Source: Takakia lepidozioides (Eukaryota > Streptophyta > Takakiopsida > Takakiales > Takakiaceae). From it: DNA of 64,000 bases. A program made the translations under genes and the position numbers. Below, piece by piece: positions 1 to 9,321 of this stretch; the stretch's first letter is position 1, and every line of letters starts with the position of its first letter. The notes beneath the pieces are model-generated. The model was not told where the DNA came from, searched no databases, and saw nothing but the letters and a program-made list of their open reading frames with translations. The DNA lies in NCBI GenBank assembly GCA_030704615.1, contig CM060734.1, forward strand, positions 32,876,042-32,940,041. The letters run 5' to 3'.

Positions 1-368
1 TTACAGGCTTCTGGCAGGGGTGAGATGATGGTTATAAGGGAGAAGAGAAGATGGGGCTCTGGGAAGGATTTGAGTTTTTGTAGTGCTTTAGAAAGTGCTG
101 GGTAACGGCTAGGGGGGAGCCCGAAGGTAGTGATGATTTGTGTGGGTGTGCGGACGGCGGAAGAGTGTGGCGGGAAGAAGGGCGTGAAGTGGTCACCAAT
201 GTGTCTATAGTTGTGCATGAGCGACAAGATGTCCGGCTGGAAGTATAATGAGTATCTGTCTTGCGCGTCGGCCGGAAGATTTTGAATAATGTCGTTAATA
301 TATGTTGGCCCAGGGTTAGGGTGTATGTCACCACAACGTAGTAATATTAGGTGTAGGCATGCATTCAT
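1..368 (-). CDS. N-terminal part of a LINE (non-LTR) ORF headed by a 2A-like peptide, partial
   Basis: An open frame runs from the ATG at 368 to the window edge with no stop. Residues 9-21 read LLRCGDIHPNPGP, a match to the 2A ribosome-skipping consensus (D-x-x-x-N-P-G-P). The skip would release about 20 residues and start the main product at Pro21. Downstream residues include QDRYSLYF and SRYPALSKALQKL; I do not recognise a domain in them. In known 2A-bearing non-LTR elements the peptide sits at the start of the ORF that carries the endonuclease and reverse transcriptase, and those domains would lie left of this window. The window's right end holds a separate LINE endonuclease, so such elements are present here. 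The frame is closed upstream by a stop near 465. Assignment to a LINE rests on the 2A placement and is inferred. Confidence 0.6.
   Translation of the reverse strand, partial: MNACLHLILLRCGDIHPNPGPTYINDIIQNLPADAQDRYSLYFQPDILSLMHNYRHIGDHFTPFFPPHSSAVRTPTQIITTFGLPPSRYPALSKALQKLKSFPEPHLLFSLITIISPLPEAC
306..344 (-). other. 2A-like ribosome-skipping motif
   Basis: The peptide LLRCGDIHPNPGP lies 20 residues after the first Met of the frame. The D-I-x-P-N-P-G-P core is complete. His replaces the more common Glu before Pro, a variant seen in 2A-like heads of some animal LINEs. The hydrophobic run before it (LHLILL) is also typical, and N-terminal 2A peptides can double as signal sequences. Confidence 0.8.
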
Positions 369-1771
369 ATACGAGTGAAGTGACTTGGGAGGGTGGTGGT
401 AGTAGTGTTTAGATTTGTCAAGATAAATATGGTATTGGCCGTGCGGGCCATGTGAGGCGGTCGGTCAATGTAATGTCGTGCCCTGGGGTGGGGGAATCTG
501 ATGGGGGGTGGGGAGAGTGTATGGGCTAGGAGTTGCGGGAAGGGGTGAGGGCTGGTGCCGTGTGTGGGGAGGAGGCAGCTAGGTGGGCTATAGTGGGGAT
601 AGTGTGGTGGGGGTGTTGGAGAGATACGCTGTGCTTGCAGTGGAGCAAGTTGGGGGCAGTGGGTGGTGAGGAAGTGATCGGTGAGTCGTGATGTTGGTGC
701 CGAGGGTGGGTAAGTAGTGTGGGGGCTATGCTGAGTTATATAGTGAGGGGTGGCCGTAATAGAACTGGCATGCGAGGTGTCCATGTGTGCTAGGATTAGA
801 TCGGGCTGCGTAGGGGAATAGGTGGCAAGGCAACGAGTTAAGCCTGGCGGCTGCCAGCAGCTGGCCCTGGTTATGGCAGTGATTAGGATGTTCCTGATGA
901 TAAGGATTGGTAACAGATACATGATGAGGGTGGCAGTGATGAGAATGAATCTGGAGGTATGAATTTTTAACAGATACGTGAAGGGGTGGTCCTGTTAACG
1001 AGCTGCAGTGGTGAATAAAGCGTGATGTGTAGAAGTAGGAGGTTACCGGGCCATCCAGGTGTTTGTGTATGGTAGACCAGCGGGTAGTAGTGAGGGGCCC
1101 GCATCGTTGATGTTTATTAGTGCAGTGTGGAGAGAGTGGGAGGGTGCAGCTGCATTGGCATAATTGTGTGTGGGCCCTGGACGGGATTGTGAAATTGGGA
1201 GGCCAATAGATGGCAATGTGGGGGTATTTGAATACGAATAGAGTACTTTGATTTTGCAATGGCAATAGTCTGTGCTGGATTGGAGGTCGGGGGTATATTA
1301 TGTGAGGGGTGTATGTAAATATGCAGGGATGCCAATAAGTGGCATCGTGGAGGGATGTGACTGGGATGCATCGATTTAGCACTGACAGCAGACTCAGATG
1401 GATTGGAGGTGGGGGAACGCTATGTGAGGGGTGAGTGCTGGGGGCATGATGCTAAGGCTAGTGTGAAAGTAAGATAGGAAGCGTGTGTGGGGAGTTGTTG
1501 TTAGGGAGGGAAGTGTGGTATTAAATAGGTGTGTAGATGGATTGGGGGAGCAGATAAGGAAGTAGAGATATATGTGTGTGGGGTGATGGGGTATATAGAT
1601 TGGGTGTAGAGATCTCTGGATAGCTAGAGTGAGTGTGGGGCAAAACCAGATTGGAAGGGGGCTATGAAGAGGGTGGTGTATGGTGGTAGTGGTGTGAAGC
1701 AAGGGGATGGCTAGTGCGCACATGTTGTAATGAGAGAGTAGTGAAACGTTGTGAAATGGCTGGGCCTGGGT
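369..1771 (-). other. His/Pro-rich open stretch between the membrane-protein frame and the 2A frame
   Basis: On the minus strand this stretch is pyrimidine rich and several overlapping frames stay open (365-922, 726-1382, 1394-1723), giving low-complexity His/Pro/Ser/Thr products. The openness of more than one frame reflects base composition (few stops in C-rich sequence), so none is claimed as a real gene. It probably is the spacer or a decayed coding part of the same minus-strand element. It contains a 57-bp tandem duplication. Confidence 0.4.
875..988. repeat. Two tandem diverged 57-bp units
   Basis: Each unit starts GGCAGTGAT on the plus strand (at 875 and 932) and ends around AACAGATAC-TGA. 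Related GGATTGGAGGT-containing fragments recur near 1272 and 1399, so this stretch grew by local duplication. Confidence 0.6.
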
Positions 1772-4700
1772 TCAGCGGGGCCCTGATGAGAGGATATTAT
1801 TGTGACAATCTATGGGTATGTCGGGATCCAGCGTATGGGGAATAAGGGTCTGGATAAAGCTGATGTGTGGGGAGAGCGTGATAGAATGCTGCGGGAAGGT
1901 GATGAGAGGGAGTAATGTGAGGTAGTAGAGTGTGTGTGTAGTGTGGGAGAGCAGTGTGAAGGTAGTGTGCTGGGTTTGAGCCAGACTTTGATATGACCCA
2001 GGTGGCCAGATAAACGTGACATAGACACATAATATGAATTGAGAACCACATTCTAGAAGCATCACATTAGATAAGCAAACTAGTAGTGCTAAGCAAACTG
2101 GCTGTGTATGCATTGGTGGAGCACTGTTGATATATGCTAGAAAGGGGGCCCGTGATGACAATTGAGAGTCCAAAAAGTCGCTTGATGGGGAGCATGTTGG
2201 TGCCGTGATGCATTCTCGCCTGGCGTTGGGGTGAGCTGCAGTTGAGTGTATGTTCGTTAGCTGTGACAGCGTTGCGCTTGAGCTTGCTGGGATAGCTCTC
2301 CCTTCTGCAGTGCGAGGGAACGATGTTAGCGGCCCACCTGGGCTTGGGGTTAGGGAACAAATGTAGTGATATATAAGCATGGGAGCACAGCTTGTTTTAT
2401 AATTACAGTGGTGCCTATAGATACAGGATGCTATGAGAAGCTTTAACATAGGATTCGGGAACAGAAGACTATAACAATAGCAGAGGCTCTGGGGTGGGGT
2501 AGCTTCCCTGGGTAGTGTGGTATGGTACGCGTACCTGCTGTTTGCCATAGCGAGGGTGCGGATACGATACCAAATTTGTGCGGATAATGGCGTAGCAGGA
2601 TATGCCAGTGGCATAAGAATTGGAGCAAAATCCATCATGCCAACATTCCAGAAATTGTGATGGGCATCCCAGATAGTGAGCCTGCACCGCTGCTCCAAGA
2701 TTGTGTGCATTGTGGTGTCAGAGAGGGGTGGCCGGACGAGCAGGTGATGTGTCTGTAGCCTGCAAAATACCGGAGATATTAGAATATAATTGAGAGGGAC
2801 TGGGGTAGATGGGATCAGGGATAGGGGCACTATTATCAAAGAGAAACAGGAGAGCTGTACACTGTCATAAGGGGGAGGGGTGTCATGGGGTGTTCTATAA
2901 AGAACTAGACCAGAGTTAGATGTTGTGCAGTGTGGGCAAGGGTATTGCTGGTCCGCATCATTCCAGAGTAACAAGTAGTTCCAAGTACCACATACCCAAA
3001 AGTGGCAATGTGCCATGTTTAGCTCCTTTGGTACCAGACGAGTAGTGGCAAGTAAGAACTCAGCATGCATAACCTGGTGGGCAGTAACTGGTGGGTGAGC
3101 AATTGTGGGACACCGCTCCCACGTTGGTTGATCACTATGCAGGTGTAGCTTCAGGGACCTTGCATGTACCAGCTTCAACGCGGGATAAGAAGTATGGCTG
3201 TACGGACAGGAGCATCTTTGCTGCATTTGCAGATTCAAAGCAGAGTTGCCAACAATGATTCTGCTGATGGAGAGAGGAATCACAGAGAGTATATGGCAGT
3301 GAGAGTAAGAGGAGTTCAGCAGGCAGGGAGAGAGGAGGTGAACAGGAAATTTAACAGGGTGGGTAGTGGCTTCCCTTGAGGATGTGCCTTCGTAGTCGGT
3401 TTGGGTTGTCTGTGTGAGGCAGGTGTTGTGTGCTGGCTGATCATGAGCTCCACTTGCGTACTCTGTAGCATACCGTCCCGTAGCGAGCTGGGAGGCCAAG
3501 TCAACAACTCTGGTATGGTAGGGAGGAGAGGTGTTGAAATGCATACATGAGGCAAAAGTCCTTGAGTTATATAAATGTGGAGAGATGTAAGAGATCACAC
3601 TATTAAGAGCATACACATAATAAAATGTCCAAAACTGATATCTGGAGTGAAAAACAAAGTAGGCAGCACATACAACATGGAAAGTCACTTCCCTTTGTGG
3701 CTTGTCTTGCTGGGGTAAGGTCTGAAGAGGTGCACACGTGCTAGTGTTTATTGGCCGATATGCCCAGTGCGCAAACTCAGAGATGAGGGGTCTGAAGTCC
3801 AACTTAATTCTGCCACATGCTGATTGACTTGCCACACATAGCCCCGTAAAAGCATGCAGGGATGGAGACTCCTCCACAGGGGGGCAGCAGCTCTCGATTG
3901 TGAGATGCTTCACGTTCAGCAGCTTTGTCGGAGCAGGGTATAGTAGAGCATATTCCACGGCCTGGTACCCAATAGTGGCTGCCCCAGAAACCATTGTAGT
4001 GGATTGCCAGATATCAGCAGACCCTGAATAACTTGTTATTTGGTTCTCGACAGCTCCATGTTCCAGGGGAGTAACTTGGCTCCCTTTAATCATAGCCACA
4101 GGGGCACAAGAGGACTGATGCCTCACGTCACAAGCTCTGATTTGTTGAGAAAGTGAGCATGCAAGATTTGCCATTGGTGTGTAAATCAGATCGATTTTTG
4201 CAAGCATTCTCCGTATATTGTGGGCGAGGGAGACAAGTGGAGCTGACTTAGCAACAAAGTTGTATCCCAAGAAGGATGGAGCTATGCATGCTGGGGCTGC
4301 CATTTTTGAAGAAGGAATAGCATTTTCAGTCCCAGCAAATGGAGCTCTTTTTCTGTTTTTGCCTATAAAACCAACCTCATCAAGGGCATTCAGCTGGATA
4401 GTTTGCCTGAATCTGGCCACTACAAATCGCCTTGGTAAAGCTGGTCCATCGTCGTATAGTGTAGGCCTGGTAGAAATTGTTGTCAGGCAGTTGTCCCGGC
4501 ATAGCTGACTTGGCTCGTTAGCAATCGGCAGAGGTCCGTGCTGGTTAAGAGACTGGGCGTTGACGAAGTGATCCACGAAATTGACAGTAGCACACGAGTG
4601 TCTGGGGGTGTAGCCAGGGAATGAGCAGCCCTCGCATAGCATACTCAACCAGCAGCGGCATGTGTCACCAGGGCCAAAACTCCGGGTGCCTGACTTGAGA

Positions 4701-5245
4701 TTGCAGTGGGCGATGTGCTCTTGAGGACGCCTGATCGACAGCAGCCCCATCGAGCTGCCGTGCGTCTGTAGGGTTAGAGTGTAGATACTTGCGGTATATT
4801 CAGGAGCTGCAGATGTCGCCAAGTGCGACAAACAGTGTTGCGCAGACGTGGTCCCGACGAGTAGGAGCAGGGCAGCGATCATTAGCTGCATGCTAAAGTG
4901 TCTGGTGAGCACCTTGAGCGGAGAATCGTTAAGCATAACATACTTATGAGTCTCCCAAGTGGGTCTTTGCTGGCGGTTCATCTTCTGGGTGTGAGAGCGG
5001 GTGTGGCTCTCACGATCATGGAAATTTTTCAGAAGTTTGAGAGCGTCAAATACCTTCAGGAAGTAGCCGAGAAGAAGCGCCAAAGAATACACTGATAGAC
5101 TGCATGCTGAGAGAAGCGCAACTTGGGAGTGGAGATTTGTACACCAAATAGGGCCGAGAAATCGCCAAAATCGCCAAGCGGGCTTCTTCAGCTCAAGAAG
5201 CAGACCAGGGTCGAGGGCAACAGGTTGAGTATATGAACGCCCCAA
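1772..5245 (-). CDS. Large Cys-rich membrane-protein frame, envelope-glycoprotein-like layout (1157 residues)
   Basis: An uninterrupted 3.47-kb frame, far longer than chance at about 50% GC. No ATG opens it: the frame begins at a TTG and extends further upstream, so the true start lies elsewhere. Visible features: a membrane segment at residues about 42-66 followed by a basic stretch; a second signal-peptide-like segment at 119-135 ending TTSA; then a Cys-rich region with CRC at 196-198 and further Cys at 204, 207 and 218, and a CC pair near 455; a last strong hydrophobic segment at about 1050-1081 before a short tail. The order membrane segment, internal signal peptide, Cys-rich ectodomain, C-terminal anchor is what two-glycoprotein envelope precursors look like. 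I find no family-defining motif, so function is not assigned. The last third is lower complexity and may be open only because of base composition. It lies between the upstream membrane frame and the 2A-headed LINE frame, all on one strand. Confidence 0.5.
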   Translation of the reverse strand: MGRSYTQPVALDPGLLLELKKPAWRFWRFLGPIWCTNLHSQVALLSACSLSVYSLALLLGYFLKVFDALKLLKNFHDRESHTRSHTQKMNRQQRPTWETHKYVMLNDSPLKVLTRHFSMQLMIAALLLLVGTTSAQHCLSHLATSAAPEYTASIYTLTLQTHGSSMGLLSIRRPQEHIAHCNLKSGTRSFGPGDTCRCWLSMLCEGCSFPGYTPRHSCATVNFVDHFVNAQSLNQHGPLPIANEPSQLCRDNCLTTISTRPTLYDDGPALPRRFVVARFRQTIQLNALDEVGFIGKNRKRAPFAGTENAIPSSKMAAPACIAPSFLGYNFVAKSAPLVSLAHNIRRMLAKIDLIYTPMANLACSLSQQIRACDVRHQSSCAPVAMIKGSQVTPLEHGAVENQITSYSGSADIWQSTTMVSGAATIGYQAVEYALLYPAPTKLLNVKHLTIESCCPPVEESPSLHAFTGLCVASQSACGRIKLDFRPLISEFAHWAYRPINTSTCAPLQTLPQQDKPQREVTFHVVCAAYFVFHSRYQFWTFYYVYALNSVISYISPHLYNSRTFASCMHFNTSPPYHTRVVDLASQLATGRYATEYASGAHDQPAHNTCLTQTTQTDYEGTSSREATTHPVKFPVHLLSPCLLNSSYSHCHILSVIPLSISRIIVGNSALNLQMQQRCSCPYSHTSYPALKLVHARSLKLHLHSDQPTWERCPTIAHPPVTAHQVMHAEFLLATTRLVPKELNMAHCHFWVCGTWNYLLLWNDADQQYPCPHCTTSNSGLVLYRTPHDTPPPYDSVQLSCFSLIIVPLSLIPSTPVPLNYILISPVFCRLQTHHLLVRPPLSDTTMHTILEQRCRLTIWDAHHNFWNVGMMDFAPILMPLAYPATPLSAQIWYRIRTLAMANSRYAYHTTLPREATPPQSLCYCYSLLFPNPMLKLLIASCIYRHHCNYKTSCAPMLIYHYICSLTPSPGGPLTSFPRTAEGRAIPASSSATLSQLTNIHSTAAHPNARRECITAPTCSPSSDFLDSQLSSRAPFLAYINSAPPMHTQPVCLALLVCLSNVMLLECGSQFILCVYVTFIWPPGSYQSLAQTQHTTFTLLSHTTHTLYYLTLLPLITFPQHSITLSPHISFIQTLIPHTLDPDIPIDCHNNILSSGPR

Positions 5246-5291
5246 AAAGTTAAGAAGATCGTGAGCAGCAACATATCGGCAGCGGGGTCCA

Positions 5292-5972
5292 TTAGATACC
5301 CCTGGAGGAATCGAGGACTAAGAGTTGGCGAGTCATTGCTTTCATGATGTTGCAGGCCTGATGCAGAACATGGTGAAGAGAGCTTGGCCAGTTGTGCCGT
5401 CGTAGCACATCCAACTCAGGAAATCCGTGATTGAACACTATTTGTTGTAGCTCCCTCTGGTTGGCAGAATCCGTAAAGGCGCGCATCTGTGTGAGCTGAA
5501 TATTGTAGAACCAGTTTCTAGCGTAGGAAAGGTGATAAGAGAGACCTTTGTGAGCCTTGTGTGTGACTCTGGAGTACACTCGTCTCCACAGTTGGGAGCA
5601 ATGAGGCTGCTGCTCAGTAATACATTCGTGAAGTAACAAATGTTGCAAAGGCTGATGATAATGAAAAGCAAACCAATCTTCGGAGGCTGGAGAAGTGCTC
5701 ATGACGGTGGGCAACATAGCATACTGTTGATGTAGAGGCCGATAGAACAAATTGCGCCCACCATCATGACCAGAAAAATGCAACCCATAAAATCTGTGAT
5801 TGAACTGGAGAGTGGAATATAGAGGGGAATATAGAGTGGAATTCATCGATAGTAAGCTCAAAAGCAGCGCAAAAACGAAGCGGTAGAGGGGATGTAAGAG
5901 CCTGAGATCCACGCGATAAAGACGCAGCATAACATCACTATGCGAAGAAACTCGATCCATGGCGGCGGCCAT
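5292..5972 (-). CDS. Unknown protein with N-terminal membrane/signal segment (226 residues)
   Basis: The start chosen is the ATG at 5972, in a good initiation context (GCTATGGCCGCC). A hydrophobic segment (residues about 24-40, FVFALLLSLLSM) follows a basic Arg-rich start, like a signal anchor. The rest is His/Tyr/Gln rich with few Cys and a probable helical stretch near residues 150-190. After its stop, a third minus frame (about 5200-5300) encodes another hydrophobic segment (LLLTIFLTFWGVHILNLL) that ends where the 1157-residue frame takes over. The three frames may once have been one precursor split by frameshifts, or separate overlapping genes. Upstream, 5980-6080 is pyrimidine rich on this strand and could be the element's 5' leader. 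No family recognised. Confidence 0.45.
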   Translation of the reverse strand: MAAAMDRVSSHSDVMLRLYRVDLRLLHPLYRFVFALLLSLLSMNSTLYSPLYSTLQFNHRFYGLHFSGHDGGRNLFYRPLHQQYAMLPTVMSTSPASEDWFAFHYHQPLQHLLLHECITEQQPHCSQLWRRVYSRVTHKAHKGLSYHLSYARNWFYNIQLTQMRAFTDSANQRELQQIVFNHGFPELDVLRRHNWPSSLHHVLHQACNIMKAMTRQLLVLDSSRGI

Positions 5973-6105
5973 AGCCAAGTAAGCAGAGAGGGCAAAATAG
6001 TGGGGGCGCTAAAAATAGGGCGAAAAGGAAGGGGGATAGGGGGAAAATAGCGGACCCCTAAAAATTAGTCATAGTTAGCAAGGTAGCTGAGAATCCAGCG
6101 GGGAG

Positions 6106-6345
6106 GTGGAGCGCCGCCCCACCTCGGCAAGCTTGTTGGAAAATATTAATCACAAAGATGAAGTAAAAGCCCGTCTCTACCCGTTGCGGGTTCTAGATAC
6201 GAAACATCCCGTCTATCTGGCGCCGAGGAACGAACAGGTGCCAACCCAAGTGTCTGCAATGAAACCAAGGCATCAGAAGGATATTAACAATTCAAAATTC
6301 TTCGTCATTGGAGGCCAGCACATAATTATGGCTGCAAAGGTATAG
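6106..6345 (+). pseudogene. Fragment with a ParB/Srx-like GGQH motif
   Basis: A 79-residue frame whose last part reads KFFVIGGQHIIMAAK. The pattern hydrophobic-x-GGQH followed by an Ala-rich helix is the nucleotide-binding signature of ParB/sulfiredoxin-type domains. Only this piece is present and the frame stops at once afterwards, so it is a relic, probably of a mobile-element gene. Function beyond the motif cannot be stated. Confidence 0.35.
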
Positions 6346-6360
6346 TACATCAACATTTAC

Positions 6361-6566
6361 CTCGCGCGATCGCGCGTGCTTCTATATTCTTCTATGCTTC
6401 TATGAGAATCTTCTTTCGGATAATTCTTTGCGTTTCCTCATTATCATTCTCGCGCGATCGCGCGTGCTTCTACTAGATGATTATATCATATGCATCGACG
6501 ACTTGTATCTAATAGATGCATAGCATGATAAGCAAGCACGCGCGACCGTGCGTGCTCCTTTCTAGT
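6361..6566. repeat. CGCGCGATCGCGCG palindrome repeats
   Basis: The perfect palindrome CGCGCGATCGCGCG followed by TGCTTCTA occurs near 6363 and again near 6451. A degenerate, oppositely oriented relative (GCACGCGCGACCGTGCGTGC) sits near 6535. The spacing sequence is TTCT/TATA rich. No coding capacity is seen. Confidence 0.6.
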
Positions 6567-7854
6567 TAATATTGTCTTGCAAGCCTACAATTATATGTTG
6601 GACAGGGAGAGTGGTTATGTAGCTAGTCTCTTCACCTCTCCTACCATGAGGCATTTTCACCCTTTAATACCACAAGATCAGCAAATGTGCACCCTGCGAC
6701 CCCAGAGAGCTAACTTGTGTGCACATCTGAACCGGTTGCTGCTGTTGTTCTCATATGTATCCGACTGCCCCATGTGAACTTCCATGGATCCATACTTCAC
6801 TTTTATAAACGAAGCCACACAGCTTTAAACAACATATTGCAAACAACCTGTCTTTCCATCTCAGTGGTAGGACAAATCTCTACTGGATTTTTCGATAACA
6901 TTGTACACATGAGGCGTATTGTCTGCTGCCACAACATAGTCTTGAATTGATTGCCCGATCTCCCAAAGCTATGTTGCAAGCTTGGCAAACATTGTTGTAG
7001 CCACTCTTCTTCAGTGAGATTTCCTGCACGAGAGCACGAGAGACACGGTCACATTGTTGTCGCAGGGTTAGGGTTCGCAGAGATCTGCATATAACAGCTT
7101 ACAAAGAGCAATTGGAAAGCCCCAACCACCTATCAACACATGCTCGAAGGGCAATTTGTCTCCATCAAAAGATATCATATCTAAAGATGAGTACAACACG
7201 CTTTTTTTTTTGCTAGAAATAGTTTGAAGCAAGAAACCACGAGGAAAATCAAGACACCAAGAGTAGGACCAGATCTCTTCTTCGCATGTCGAGGATATAT
7301 TGGTTGCAAGGTGGGCTTTACATCTGCAGCCTCAATATTTAAATCTCCACATTCTTTATGATTGGAATCAGGTTTTCCAGATCTTTCCCTGCGGATGCAA
7401 AAATAGGGTTTTGAACATTGGCACTATCTTTATGTCACATGTGCATTGCATAAAAAAACACATGATTGTTGTCGGCTATGGCCTAATTGACTATTGGCAC
7501 ATTTGTCCTCTTTATAATCATTATACAACATGCCATACTTCTTCCTACAAACTTCTACTGTTTTGAAAAATCCTTCACATGAAAAATCCTTCACAGCTCG
7601 AAACTTGATCTATATGGAGCTTTATCCGAGTATCAACTCCTCGAGCAAAAGCAAAAATACATTAAAACATCAAATTATTTTGTAGACCCCAATGAAGATA
7701 AAGTAAACTTCCTGAAGCACATGAAAGATGTCAACAAACATGATAGAAATTGACAAATTGATAAGACGTTAAATTAAAACGTAGAAAAAAAGTTTAATAT
7801 CTTGCCTCTTAGCGTTTCTCACAAACTCCTCATTCATCTCTCTCCTCAAGCTGA
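6567..7854. other. Gene-poor stretch with one dispersed repeat
   Basis: The segment 6569-6612 (CTTGCAAGCCTACAATTATA...) resembles 30558-30600 (CTTGTAAGCCTCCAATTAAA...), so both are remnants of one dispersed element. The rest is AT rich, with short open frames that look like chance. I see no gene. Confidence 0.4.
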
Positions 7855-8226
7855 TCAAAGTCTTAATTTGTGCATCTGTTCAATTTGCTCCACGCTAAAC
7901 CTCCAATTTTTTTTTCTCTCATTTGCTTTCTTTTTGGGCCTCGACTTACGAAGTGAGATTCCAACCACCTCAGTGGTATCTCCTTCCAAGTCATAAGAAG
8001 GAGGAATTGGTGCAGGTCGTTTTGAGCCTCTTTTCTTGGGCTTAGGAAATTGAGAGATTTCGAACAGTTCAATAATATATGCTTCCATGTTATGGTTGAG
8101 AGGAATGGTTAGTGCCAGGTTCCAAATTGGGCACTCCCAAATGCCCCCCAAACAACCGACCTCAAGAAGGAATCGCCCCTTAAAAACGCTAGGGGATGGT
8201 TCCATAGAGACCATCCCACCCGCCAC
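7855..8226 (-). CDS. Hypothetical basic protein (up to 123 residues)
   Basis: An open frame with a Pro/Lys-rich middle (PKPKKRGSKRPAPIPPSYD) and a charged C-terminal part (RKSRPKKKANERKKNWRFS). It could be the disordered part of a DNA-binding or transposon accessory protein, but no domain is recognised. A poly-T run on the plus strand lies in the Lys-rich part, so part of the basic character may come from simple sequence. Confidence 0.25.
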   Translation of the reverse strand: MAGGMVSMEPSPSVFKGRFLLEVGCLGGIWECPIWNLALTIPLNHNMEAYIIELFEISQFPKPKKRGSKRPAPIPPSYDLEGDTTEVVGISLRKSRPKKKANERKKNWRFSVEQIEQMHKLRL

Positions 8227-9234
8227 CTCTTAATTTTGCGGCCCGTGACATACTAAATGACAATTAATTCAGCTTTGGGATGAAATTATTAAAATTTCGT
8301 CCAATGTTTTTCCATCTTCGACTGTTCCTTTCAATACTGGACACTATCTTTAATATTATGTGTGTCATTGATTTCTTTAACTGTAGACTAGTCTCACAAG
8401 CTTGTTTTCACGTCACGCAAGATTTTTTTCTCTCTCTGTTTTTTTCCCCCTCGCATTGTGCTCTCTCACAACCCTGATCATGGCCTTGTCAAGGCTTCAG
8501 ATACATATAATTGTTTTATCATTATGGATTATTGTGATGCAAGCCATGAAAGATAATATTATGCCAATGGAACTTTACAGTGGTGTTGCCAATACCCAGG
8601 TAGAATTGTCATTTGTACAATTCATCGTAGCTACAGTGTGAGCGTAGCCTCGTGAGCCTGTGAGTTTCACTCACTAAGCGTGAGCTTGGGTTCACACTTG
8701 CTAAGCATGAGCGCATGGTATTGTTGTAGAGAAAAATGGTCTATACCCAAAGATATAGATTTGAGGACCTATTACCGCGAAAAAAAAAATACCAGAATGA
8801 TCAAAAAGTTTTGGAGAATATCGGCACGTGCAATTTGGAAAATGACACTTAGCAAATGACACTCAGGACTTTTTCAAATAGGAAGACATTCCGAACACAT
8901 CTGTTGTAGAAACAACAAACATGATGGGCTATAAGGAGACTGAGAAAAAAGTTGTAGACAGGAAGACTCTCATTTTTTCCACTATCAGTACACACAAATA
9001 TCAACAAAACACAACACTGCAGAAAGTAGTGTTACCATGATCGTCAACGATCTTGATTCCCAACACTGACACATATAGTTGGTTTTTTTTGTTTTTTTGT
9101 TTTTTTGGCCTTAGTTGCATGAGGCCAAATCCATGATTGTTGATGATCGAGGCAAGTAGAACGTATACAAGGCGGAAAAAAATAAAAATCAAATCAAATT
9201 TAATTTAATTTAATTTTAAAAATAAAAAATAAAA
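8227..9234. other. AT-rich non-coding stretch with repeat debris
   Basis: The segment 8636-8712 has several GTGAGC/GCTCAC words and looks like a decayed MULE terminal repeat similar to those at 12854 and 14032. The segment 9001-9085 (CACTGCAGAAAGTAGTG...) recurs diverged at about 18645-18735. A poly-T tract and (TTTAA)n-like sequence follow. No gene seen. Confidence 0.35.
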
Positions 9235-9321
9235 AATGTCGTACACCTAAGCATCGTGCCACAACATACATCGTTGTCCACCATATATTCTAAGTACACA
9301 ATCTTAGAAAGCTATGTCATA
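9235..9321 (-). repeat. Partial tandem LTR unit
   Basis: This 87-bp piece duplicates the 5' part of the adjacent LTR (9690-9778): both contain CACCTAAGCATCGTGCCAC and TCTAAG-ACACAATC-TAGAAAG. It abuts the LTR end directly, so two LTR units lie head to tail here. Confidence 0.65.

Noticed and set aside
365-1382. Overlapping His/Pro-rich frames as separate genes
   Set aside because: Several frames of the same pyrimidine-rich strand are open at once and give low-complexity products, as base composition alone would produce.
3164-3379. Plus-strand frames inside the 1157-residue minus frame (also 4218-4508, 4898-5095)
   Set aside because: Shadows of the long minus-strand frame without domain content.
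8636-8712. Complete MULE terminus
   Set aside because: GTGAGC/GCTCAC words are present but no target duplication or partner end was found.
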